Origin: Athripsodes cinereus
Taxonomy: Eukaryota > Arthropoda > Insecta > Trichoptera > Leptoceridae
Length of the DNA stretch: 64,000 nt
Assembly: GCA_947579605.1 (NCBI GenBank)
Contig: OX388305.1
Coordinates: forward strand, 40,065,542-40,129,541
Direction of reading: 5' to 3'
Positions 1-10,995 of the stretch are shown here, piece after piece (within the stretch, counting starts at the first letter, position 1; each line of letters starts with the position of its first letter). Under the pieces are notes generated by a model. The model was not told the origin of the DNA and did no database searches. It saw nothing but the letters and a program-made list of their open reading frames with translations. A program made the position numbers and the translations under genes.

Positions 1-1590
1 TATAATGCTATGATTTCTGTTTTATAAATAGCTTATAATGCTATGATTGCTGTTTTATAAATAGCTTATAATGCTATGATTTCTGTTTTATAAATAGCTT
101 ATAATGCTATGATTGCTGTTTTATAAATAGCTTATAATGCTATGATTTCTGTTTTATAAATAGCTTATAATGCTATGATTGCTGTTTTATAAATAGCTTA
201 TAATGCTATGATTGCTGTTTTATAAATAGCTTATAATGCTATGATTTCTGTTTTATAAATAGCTTATAATGCTATGATTGCTGTTTTATAAATAGCTTAT
301 AATGCTATGATTGCTGTTTTATAAATAGCTTATAATGCTATGATTTCTGTTTTATAAATAGTTTATAATGCTATGATTGCTGTTTTATAAATAGCTTATA
401 ATGCTATGATTGCTGTTTTATAAATAGCTTATAATGCTATGATTTCTGTTTTATAAATAGCTTATAATGCTATGATTGCTGTTTTATAAATAGCTTATAA
501 TGCTATGATTGCTGTTTTATAAATAGCTTATAATGCTATGATTTCTGTTTTATAAATAGCTTATAATGCTATGATTGCTGTTTTATAAATAGCTTATAAT
601 GCTATGATTTCTGTTTTATAAATAGCTTATAATGCTATGATTGCTGTTTTATAAATAGCTTATAATGCTATGATTGCTGTTTTATAAATAGCTTATAATG
701 CTATGATTTCTGTTTTATAAATAGCTTATAATGCTATGATTGCTGTTTTATAAATAGCTTATAATGCTATGATTTCTGTTTTATAAATAGCTTATAATGC
801 TATGATTGCTGTTTTATAAATAGCTTATAATGCTATGATTTCTGTTTTATAAATAGCTTATAATGCTATGATTTCTGTTTTATAAATAGCTTATAATGCT
901 ATGATTGCTGTTTTATAAATAGCTTATAATGCTATGATTTCTGTTTTATAAATAGCTTATAATGCTATGATTGCTGTTTTATAAATAGCTTATAATGCTA
1001 TGACTTCTGTTTTATAAATAGCTTATAATGCTATGATTGCTGTTTTATAAATGATATGATATGATGAATTTCTATGATATCTGTTTTATAAATAGCTTAT
1101 AATGCTATGATTTCTGTTTTAAATAATTTATAATGCTATGATTTCTGTTTTATAAATAGCTTATAATGCTATGATTGCTGTTTTATAAATAGCTTATAAT
1201 GCTATGACTTCTGTTTTATAAATAGCTTATAATGCTATGATTGCTGTTTTATAAATGATATGATATGATGTATTTCTATGATATCTGTTTTATAAATAGC
1301 TTATAATGCTATGATTTCTGTTTTAAATAACTTATAATGCTATGATTTCTGTTTTATAAATTGCTTATAATGCTATGATTGCTGTTTTATAAATAGCTTA
1401 TAATGCTATGACTTCTGTTTTATAAATAGCTTATAATGCTGTGATTGCTGTTTTATAAATGATATGATTTATGATGAATTTCTATGATATCTGTTTTATA
1501 AATAGCTTATAATGCTATGATTTCTGTTTTAAATAACTTATAATGCTATGATTTCTGTTTTATAAATAGCTTATAATGCTATGATTTATT
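1..1590. repeat. 33-bp minisatellite array with higher-order structure
   Basis: Bases 1-1050 are 32 head-to-tail 33-bp units, almost identical apart from one recurring t/g difference (atttctg versus attgctg). From about 1051 to 1590 the units are degenerate and include shortened copies. A block starting atgatatgat recurs at 1051, 1255 and 1459, a 204-bp higher-order period. The unit has stops in the frame checked and is not coding. The array continues past the left edge and lies in an intron of the PDZ gene. Confidence 0.97.
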
Positions 1591-1596
1591 CCGCAG

Positions 1597-4500
1597 GTGG
1601 ATATTAATGCCAAGAAGATAGAGATCTTTAAGAACAAGCTACTGTTGCCCTCTTCGGGTGGAGGTTCTCCCAGCACAAGTCACAGCCACGTGGTGACAGT
1701 CTCCAGTGGAGGGGAGAGGACCAAACCATCACCTCTACCTAGGACCAAACTGGAGGGGGCCAACAAGAATGGTAAATTTTTTACATTTGTTGTTCTGTTC
1801 TGTAACTGTTCACATTTTTATTATAGTAGTTAAAAATAAGTTATGACTACACCACTCTTAGTAAAACAGTTAAAAATATATACAGAATTGACATACTTTG
1901 ACCCATTTAAATATTGTTGGTGAGGCCATGGAATATCTTGTGTGTTGATTTTTTCAAAAATGAGATATTGACACCAACTTATTTGTCTTCTCGAGCGGCA
2001 TCTACCGATGAAATATCCATGGAATAATTTATTGAGAGAATATAAATTGCTAAACATATTGCTTCTTCTTGGATAATTTGGCAAAACTCACATGTACATA
2101 AAAATTGATTTTGTGAAATTCCTCTAATCATGCCCAGAAATTCAATATAATATAAAACCTCCCTTGTAACGGATCAGACACATAGAAAATGTAATCCAGC
2201 TAAACAGTTTTGTTATTTTTTTAAATCTCCTGTAAAACCTTGATAAGTGCACATAGGAGGTTTCATGAAACCTCTTCTCTTCAATGGCCTTATAGCTCAT
2301 ATCGAGCCTTGGCCTCCATTAGCCCTCGGCCCCTCGCCTCCAACTCTTCCTGTCTTCCGCTGCGATTTTCCAGTCTATATTTCATGAAACCATCGATGAT
2401 GTATTATGTTTAATTATGATGTTGCGTTTGATTGCAGTGAGTGATGTGTACGTGAGCCTGACAGAGTGTTGCTCCTCTGATGTGCCTGGATCCAGTGGTA
2501 GTGGCATTGTATTGAGAGATTCAAAAGACAGGTTGGTGTTAGATAGTATTACATGTACATAATGTGCTCAATCTTTGTAGCCTACCACTCACAATCATCA
2601 AACAATGACATCTTACTCATAACTTACGTAGACTTATAAAAGTAGACTCAACATCACATCAGACTAACGGCTGATAGTCCATAAAAATAAAAAAGTCACT
2701 AAATGGTAACCATAATAATTCATAGTGACTAATAGAATTTTGACATTTCGGACTTTAAATAAAAAGGGACTTTCAGGCGGTTCTTTTTCATACCAAATAG
2801 TATATCATCATCTCTGTTGGTCCCTCAATTCTAAGAATCATGATCATCATTTCTCGTTATTTTAACCGTCTGTCTGGAGTAGTATGTATTATATCTGCAT
2901 CAAAAAGTTTTTCCATCTTTAATATTGTTTTTTATGTTGGCAACATTACCTATAATACAAATACCATTAATGTGGAACATGCATGTGTCAGGAATATGAA
3001 TAAATGTTATCAATTTATATTAATAAATATACGCTGATCACAAATATTCTAATAAGAAACCATAAAATAAAACTTTTCATTCATTTTTTTCATTTTAAAA
3101 ATCCATATTTTCTGTCAAAATTTTAAACGCCACGTCATTGAATTAGCCCGTTGTGAAGTCGTTAGGAAGTAAGTTGTATTGGTACGTATTTGACCTGTAG
3201 TACTGTCTGTAGCGTCTAATAATGTTACACCCCTGTTTCGCCATGGGTGGATCTTATTGCGGCGAAGTCCGAAAATTACTTTTTCAAATGGTGATAGAGC
3301 TTTAAAAATGCACATTTAGTAATATAAAAAGCACCATAATTTTTCCCCATTGTAGGAAGATAAGTAATAGTCAACATTTGTTTTCATCAATTAATTAAAA
3401 TGTTTACATCTTCTTAACATTAAATTTATTTTTACAGAAAAAAAGTATCTCTGAATCGCACATCATCTGTCCCGGATTCCATTGAATCTGAACACATTCT
3501 GCACACATTCTGTGGTGAGATGGTAGAGGCTAGTAAACATGAGACTGGAGACATCTCTCTGGAGTCAAATGTCACTATCATATCAGTCAGCAACCAGCAC
3601 CACCAACACAATGCACCATCCACAGCTATACCCATTGTAGGAACACAATTTGATTTTGATTCTACTCAAATTAATAAAATCACAGATAATACAGTCAGTG
3701 TAAATAATAGTAGCGAGAAGAAATATACCAACGTCAGTGTGACTAATATAGATGTAGTTCCCTCAGACGATTCCATAGAGCTCAGAAGAAAACAAAACCA
3801 ACAACCGTCAAATAGCGGATACGGACACATCCGTCACAGCACCAATAGAAAACCAATTATGGATTTGGAACTGACCAATCGTAACGTAGAAAATAAGAGG
3901 ACATCTTTGGATTCGAATAAATCTAAAAGTGGTATTAGTAATTTGAACGTAATATCAAAAGGATTAGAAATACCGGAGTTTAAGAATGTTAAGAACGCCG
4001 ACGCATCATCCAAACGGGCGACTAGCACTCATACAAGAGATTTTTATGAAAGTGTTTTTGGTCCATTCGATAGCAATAGTGATGCGAGCAATAGGAATGC
4101 GACAATAGAGATGTCTTGCGATAAAGTCGTGGTCCAAGTGCCCAAACTATTTGTTAATATACCAAACTCTCCAAACACTTCCCGAAGAATAGACAATACC
4201 AATAATAATAATCATGTGAACGATGTTAAGAAAGAGCAGCAACCAATAAAAAGATCCGATGATGTATTCGTTAAATCCAGACAAATTGTTGATGTCAATA
4301 GAGATGCTGGCACATCAATCACAGCTATCGCTGGTGGTTCTTCTAGTGGACAGAGAATAAGGAATAAGGAGGATAGTGATTATGAATTCCTATCTTGGAA
4401 TCATCAAAGGGAACTATTAGACAGCACCAGGAATACTAACGCAACTACTAGAACTAATAATACAGAGAACGTTCCGAGACAGAATTACAAGGAGAACGCG

Positions 4501-7500
4501 GAAACTACAAATGAAAGTAGAAACAATTCGAATCCTGAACACGAACACGAGATCAACGGTCATGTGGGGGGTGAGAAACAAAATCCAGACTTTGCAAATC
4601 ATTCAAAACGTTCCGGTCTGTTTACACGTGGATTGACTGAACTCAATATCATGTCCAAGTTTAGAAATTTATCAGCAAATAATAGAAATGGAAGTGAAAC
4701 AAAAGCCTTAGTTAATAATGTAAAGCAGTCTAATGATAGTGAGAACTGTGCCACTACATCCAACTCAGCCAATGTGAGCAGTGCAGGTAATAAAAAAAAT
4801 GCTGGAGAAAGAACAGCCTTTACGGCAAAATTGAACAATATATTTTACAAATTCAGCGACGGTAAGACAACAGCTGCATCCAATTCAAATTCCCCTGGTG
4901 GTTTTAAGAATCGCAATGTGGAGAATGTGGTGAGATCAGAATCATCACTGAGAAGGAATTGGTCGGAGCACAACGACAGGACAGCCCCACCGACGATCAT
5001 CAGAGTGCCAAATGATGCCAAGGTTTGTATAAATTGTGCAAAAACTCACTCATTTCTGTATACATACCTATACTACGCAGAACAGTAAGTTATCAAATCT
5101 ATTTGCACCTTGTATAATTTAAATTTTAATTCTACTTAAATACATTAGATTAGTCTGTAGAGTCCTATAAATTCTTTTAGAAAGAAACAGGAATGGTTTC
5201 CCAATTCTTGCAAATTGGCTGATATAAGTGCTCTTAACCCTTCAAGTGGGGAATTCTAGCAAAATTTTCATCCTACTGATTTTTTTAATTTAACCTATAA
5301 TACATGCATATACCATCATGACATATCCCTCAGGTGGAGTAGTCAGCGGACTTGCTTCATATAATAATTTAACCTATAATACATGCATATACCATCATGA
5401 CATATCCCTCAGGTGGAGTAGTCAGCGGACTTGCTTCATATAATAATTTAACCTATAATACATGCATATACCATCATGACATATCCCTCAGGTGGAGTAG
5501 TCAGCGGACTTGCTTCATATAATAATTTAACCTATAATACATGCATATACCATCATGACATATCCCTCAGGTGGAGTAGTCAGCGGACTTGCTTCATATA
5601 ATAATTTAACCTATAATACATGCATATACCATCATGACATATCCCTCAGGTGGAGTAGTCAGCGGACTTGCTTCATATAATAATTTAACCTATAATACAT
5701 GCATATACCATCATGACATATCCCTCAGGTGGAGTAGTCAGCGGACTTGCTTCATATAATAATTTAACCTATAATACATGCATATACCATCATGACATAT
5801 CCCTCAGGTGGAGTAGTCAGCGGACTTGCTTCATATAATAAACATGCAGATTGTCATCTCTGTGTTAATAAAAGTTTCAGAATGGGTGCTATTAAAATTT
5901 AGCCTGAGATAGCATGCTTATTATATATGTTGTGTTATAATGTATTTCAGCCACTGAGGCCCCGCCCCCCAGCCCTGGCGGCAGTATCCCCCCGCAGGCA
6001 GCCCCCCGGTCAGATCAGCGACGTTGACAACAGGAGAAGGAGTAACTCTCTGAGCAGTGCACGAGTTTCATCTGGTTCGTATATATACATTTTTTATGTT
6101 GAATAATAATGCAGAAAGGATGACAAATATTATCTGAAAGAGGGGGTGTGAGGAAACACGGGTGTCCGAGTACCACATGGTTTGATCACAAGGATCAAAT
6201 CCTCAAGGGTGGGCGTGTGTTAAATAAAAGTAATCGATATGCGTGCATGAGAAATTGTAGAAATGTATAAGAAGTATCTAATGATAGATTTATATGGTGT
6301 TCCATTCTCTCTGCCTACCCCACTTGGGATATGGTGTCAGGACATAGATAGATAAATAATAATATATCTGATAAATGCATGTGGAGAGATGAAATTAGGC
6401 ACCATATAATTACTTCATTTAGTCAAATTTAACTTGGGTTTAATCCTCACATAAATATTTTAGTCTGTTTGTATGTATCTATGTTGAGCATATTGAAATA
6501 CCAATTTTCTTCCAGAATTTGCACAAATTGCATTGATACCTCTAGCATACTAAGTATTGTGATTTGGATACAGTAAAATAATTTTTTGTGTTAGTATACG
6601 TCGTCGATATATAAATTGTCAATGGTAAATCAAACATTCTAAAACAAAAGAACATCAATTAGCTCATATTCAAGATTATATTTATTAAACCTATCAAGGA
6701 TTGAATGTTTTACTATTTTCTGTGTATAAAATATGAGAGAACAACACATTTTATGAAATATTAATGAATAATTCTGGCTGACATTTCGTGACATCTCCAA
6801 AACAAAAGACTATCGGGTCCGTTCCGTTACCATAGCAACACTTACATTTAATCTAGTGTTGTTGAATCTACTCTTCTTATTATTGTGTTTATGGAATACA
6901 TGTTATAAAAGTTCTAAATGGTTTCAAACGGCAAAGATAATTTTTTGTTTTTGTATTGTACTAATGGAGATAATTTTATTTATTTTCAGATGAAATAAAC
7001 TCAAATCAAACTGGCGTAGTGGCTCATCCCAAACCTGCACTCAACAGTTAGTAAAACAATATAATATAATTATATATCTAATTATCAGTAGCGTGTCTTC
7101 CGTACAGACCGAAAAGCCGGGCATTACCCGAGGTGTCCAGGTTTGAAAATAGTGCAAAAATTATAAAATTATGCTCATTTAATAATCCAATCATTTTAAA
7201 TTTCGCGCGCAATCACACACTATATAAGAGTGTGAATTCTATTGGTCGCTTAGTGCGACACCGTTGAAACCATCAGACAACACTCGCTGTATACAAATTA
7301 ACCGTGCTAGATTATTTTTTGTTTCACTGCTGGTATTATTTCTTATGAGGCTTATATTTTTACCCCTCCCATGTCTTTAATTGCTCAGCATTGAACCTAA
7401 ACTCAGTAATGTTTCACAACATGATATATAAGTTATAGAGGTACTTGTGGTATTGCAGGTGACTGTTCTTAAAAAAAAATACTGGGGTTTCACTTTAAGA

Positions 7501-10500
7501 TGTTTATTGAATGATGTCTAATGGCTGAGAGGGGATTTTTAGGCCTTGCAATACTTTATAATACATAATACAATGTGAAGTTAGTTACAAGATATAGTAC
7601 AAAAATAGCACCTCTGTTGGCAGAAAAATGCACTAAAAGGGCATTGTGTGAAATTTTCAATTGTATTCCATCCAATCTCACCAGCAAGGCAAGAGTAAGG
7701 AAAGTATTAAGTCCCAGCATTTTGCTATGTTCCATAGATTACAGTGAATTGTGTGTACCACGGACATAGCAAATGACACCACCCTAACATTTTCCCTTTC
7801 ACGTAGCATTTTTTTATAGCAAAGTGCATCCCTTTATTACATACAATGTTTTTACAATTTGTCAATCATCCATCACTTTTGTCACCATTTGAGTTTGTTT
7901 CAAGCCGTGTGATATTATTCTCTTTGATTATAAATTATTGCTAAAAACAACTGTTAATTGTCACCCCTGTTAAATGACAGTTCTATAGGAAGGACTTTGT
8001 AACCTTTAATGATTTATCCACCTTGTCATCCATCTTTCTCACACAATTAATGCATATATCTTTCTTCCTCCTTCACGCCCAAGCTGTCATCTGTCACCAC
8101 GGACAAACATCCAACTTCTACCATAGATATTTCTGACATATTTTTAAAATTTTATTTGCAGTCCCGGTGATGTCACTCCGTGAGCAGCAAGTAATGAGAC
8201 TGCGCAATGAGATGGCACACTCGGGGGGCATACGTCTGGTCCTCAGCACAAGAGATTCTCCAGAGCAGGCTGTTGCGCTCGTAGACATATATTCCGGAGT
8301 ATGGTGAGTTGAAAGTAACCAATCATTTTATTTATTTGTTCATTTGTGCTTTGGGATCGCAGAGGATAGAAACGAACCTCCCTTATTTAGAGTGATTCTG
8401 TGCCAGTTGTGTCATTTTCTTCCACAACGTTCCAATTACAATTCCTTGTTTCTGCTTCTTCGTGTGTCAAGGTGTGTTCGTGTATTTATCTGTGGAGCAT
8501 GATAATGAATGTTGTGTGAAATGAAAAATATCTGTATATAAAAATCTTTTCATGTATTTGTTTATATGTATAAAAAGCTTATTGAAGGCCGTAAATGAAT
8601 GAATAAATAAATGTGTCGTGTTCTATCCCCCTGATGTTGACTATCCCTACCTTGGATAACTCAAAACAGTTCCTTGATGCTCTGTGTATCTATATTATGG
8701 AGCCAGGAGATCCGCCTTTTTCCAACACCTCTTCGACCCTTGATGATCAGTTGCAGTAACTTGTGCGTTTCTCCTCTGAGCGCATAACCTAAATAGGACA
8801 CATTCCTTGATTTAATATTTTAAATTTCAATTACTAAGAATTAAGTTAATATTAGTATTAGTTCCTTATTCACTGTGGTTTTATCGAGGACCCTCGCATT
8901 GCTAACCATGTCAGTATAAGACATTTAGCATCTACAGTTCAGCGATAGAGTGTGTCACTTATTCTATATATACTATTTTCATTGGCACGGAGAGGACAAT
9001 TTGTGTATTCATTATATGCAGTTAATCTGCTGTGTGTTGGTTACCCCACATTTAAGATATACCATGAGACTGATAGATAGATAAAAAAGTGAATTTCTAC
9101 ACACCATTAGATGTGCATATTATTGCTATTGTGCGTGAGATTTTGATTTGAAACTGTATCAATATTTTTTCCAGTAATGTACAATGATATGATATTTACA
9201 AGTAACTTTCTGTGTATGTGTTTAGGATCGCTGGCTGGAAACAGAGGTCCCATCCGTTGCTGTACAACGCCCTGCACATTGGAGATCGCTTGCATTCCGT
9301 AGATGGGTGTGTGGTTAGCAGTGCCCGCCAGGCTAGGCGTGCCATACAGAACAATGCAGCCCACAAGGTGAACATTTTTTTTATTAAACACCTCTTTCAG
9401 AATACTATAATTCTATAACATAACATACATGTATAGACAATTCACACAGACCGAGTTAGTTCTAAACTAAAATACAAATCTTGTATTATGGTTACTAACA
9501 CCACGATATTCACATATACATGTAACACCCAGACCCAGGACAATTTGAATAAGGTCATTCTTCGTTTTTGCCTGGCTGGGAATCGAATCAGGGACCTCGT
9601 GACCCATAGGCAAGAGCGTAACCTCTGCACCACACTGACCATGTATATATTTCAATATTTTTCCAGGTTGAGATCATCATCAAACGTCTGCCACATGGGC
9701 GGGTGTATGCTCTCAAGAGAGACTCAGACAGGCAGGATCTAGGTGAGTCTACTTTATATCATTACTATACTCACTTTAACACAGTCACCCTTTAACGCTC
9801 CTCTTGAGATTACAGGGCTGAAATCCTGTAGTACAAAAAAATTATATGTACATGTCAACATTTGGAAAATCATTACAAAAAGGCATTCTAATTCACTAAA
9901 GAAGGCAGTGTGTTTCCTCACTGCATTCTCTAAAGGAATATGTTTGGTGTACATATGAATGAATGGTAGGAAATAATTTTGATTCTGGTTGATCAATTAG
10001 TTTTGTTTTTGTGCTGTTACAGGGTTGGTGGTAGACTGCGCCAACATCACTGGTATAGTGCCCAACAGTCCGGCACATAGGGCGGGTGTCCCGGCCAGTG
10101 GGACCCTCACAGAAGTCAATGGCAGACCGCTCAATCTACTGCTCAAAAAAGTACACAACTATATCACTTTGTATTTATACTCAATTTGAATCCGTCCTCG
10201 TAATATTTGCATTCATTTCGTAAGGTTCTTCCACATACATGTATCTACTTAAATTTAATGTTAGTGCGTTAATATTGCAATAATTAATTTTGATAAATAT
10301 TAAATGTTTCAAAAACACTGTTTTAATTTTCACTATTAAATATATTTGAGTCGTCAAGATGCAATGTCGGCTCTGGAAAAAATTGTTATTATTGAGTAAT
10401 AAATAACTATTTGGAATATATTTAATTAAGCGTTTGTCATTTAATTTCCTTTGTGTGTAATTTGATTGATTTGTGTGTATTGCAGGGAAGTACTCAAGTG

Positions 10501-10623
10501 AAAGACCGTCTCACATCAGTTGGGAGGGAGGTGTCTGTTCTGGTGCAGCCTACGGAGTTTGTATCTCTGTTGAGGACCGCCCTGAAGGCCGTCAGAGGGA
10601 ACAAGGACTACATTGTGCAATAA
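1597..10623 (+). CDS. PDZ-domain protein, 5' truncated, ten visible exons
   Basis: Exons: 1597-1771, 2438-2531, 3438-5022, 5951-6074, 6990-7046, 8162-8303, 9226-9367, 9667-9742, 10023-10150 and 10486-10623 (stop TAA 10621-10623). Each is flanked by AG/GT, and together they give one open frame of 886 residues plus stop. No start codon is visible: the first exon opens at a splice acceptor, so earlier exons lie to the left. Residues 1-680 look disordered, rich in Asn, Ser and Thr, with a long exon 3. Residues about 683-790 form a PDZ-like fold (GIRLVL, then LHIGDRLHSVDG, then VEIIIKRL). A second PDZ-like repeat follows at about 798-865 (LGLVVD, ITGIVPNSPAHRAGVP, LTEVNGRPLNLL). PDZ domains bind protein C-termini and scaffold complexes at membranes or the cytoskeleton, so a scaffold role is inferred. 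I do not recognise a specific orthologue. Reading through the donor at 5022 would truncate the protein at 5088. Confidence 0.85.
1772..3437. other. PDZ-gene introns around exon 2438-2531
   Basis: The exon at 2438-2531 divides this stretch. A short self-complementary stretch, aggtttcatgaaacct, lies near 2258-2273, and a related tttcatgaaacc is near 2383. Otherwise it is AT-rich intron with no recognisable feature. Confidence 0.5.
5284..5844 (+). repeat. 79-bp tandem repeat, seven near-perfect copies
   Basis: The string aacctataatacatgcat begins at 5292, 5371, 5450, 5529, 5608, 5687 and 5766, exactly 79 bp apart, with no evident differences between copies. Each unit carries catatccctcaggtggagta, part of a dispersed repeat seen elsewhere in the window. 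The remainder of that dispersed element follows the last copy (aacatgcagattgtcatctc, 5841-5860). The array lies in the intron between the exons ending 5022 and starting 5951. Confidence 0.97.
6140..6355 (+). mobile_element. LINE 3'-end relic (GRP...WRS family)
   Basis: Decayed copy of the same non-LTR retrotransposon tail that is better preserved at 59781-60131 and 56201-56677. The read-through ends in tctctctgcctaccccac, corresponding to the LSAYPTW terminus, followed by a short tagatagata tail. It lies in a PDZ-gene intron in the sense direction. Confidence 0.75.
7047..8161. other. PDZ-gene intron, no clear element
   Basis: The intron between exons ending 7046 and starting 8162. It holds AT-rich sequence and one moderately GC-rich stretch (7080-7330) that looks repeat-derived. 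I could not define termini or coding sense. A 64-codon open frame at 7575-7769 has no recognisable content. Confidence 0.4.
8985..9095 (-). repeat. Dispersed LINE-tail repeat, minus copy
   Basis: Contains ggcacggagaggacaat, ggttaccccaca and taccatgagac followed by gatagata. It is the reverse orientation of the dispersed repeat best seen at 37635-37770 and 45780-45895. Confidence 0.6.
9415..9645 (-). mobile_element. tRNA-headed SINE
   Basis: On the minus strand the element starts with a tRNA-like head at about 9645. It contains gattcgattcccagcc, which resembles the pol III B box, and ends towards 9415 in a tail with ctcggtctgtgtgaattg. A second near full-length copy lies at 30110-30350 and tail fragments occur elsewhere. 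It is inserted between two PDZ-gene exons. Confidence 0.8.
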
Positions 10624-10624
10624 A
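10619..10624 (+). promoter_or_regulatory. AATAAA overlapping the PDZ-gene stop codon
   Basis: The last Gln codon, the TAA stop and the next base form AATAAA. If used, cleavage would leave a 3' UTR of only a few tens of bases. Other polyadenylation signals lie far downstream, so whether this one is used is unknown. Confidence 0.3.
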
Positions 10625-10699
10625 TAGGAGTAAGAAGAGGAGAATATCTCATATTGAAACCACTGGTAGCTTTATATGGTGAAATATCTCATGGAATAT

Positions 10700-10995
10700 T
10701 AAAAACTAGATTGTTGAGAGGAATGTATGATAAGAGTCTGAGAGACAAAAAAGGATATAATAATGTTATTTAAGAAGATTGTCAAATGAACAACATGCGG
10801 AAAGAATGAACGAGGACTGGATGGCTGACAGAAATGGTGCTCGGAGGTGTCGCCATCCGTGAATTAAATAGCTAGAATTGATAGGCTAAATTCTGGAGAT
10901 GATATACACGTTGAGCATATTGAGTAGACGAGCGTGCACGATGAATTGTATGATAGTGATGGATGTGAGAAGTATATGCAAGAATAGGAATAATA
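10700..10995 (+). mobile_element. LINE 3'-end relic
   Basis: A degraded match to the tail at 25890-26267. The blocks agagtctgagagac, gaatgaacgaggactgg, ggtgctcggaggtgtcgcc and gatgaattgtatgatagtga follow the same order with stops and deletions. It begins about 80 bp after the PDZ-gene stop. Confidence 0.75.

Noticed and set aside
1..1590. CRISPR-like or origin-like tandem repeats
   Set aside because: No unique spacers: units abut directly and the context is a eukaryotic intron. It is a minisatellite.
3432..4838. Reverse-strand open frames under the large PDZ-gene exon
   Set aside because: They are shadows of the real forward frame, which fits splice phases on both sides.
7575..7769. 64-codon open frame in a PDZ-gene intron
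   Set aside because: No splice borders that fit the gene, no recognisable content, and length expected by chance.
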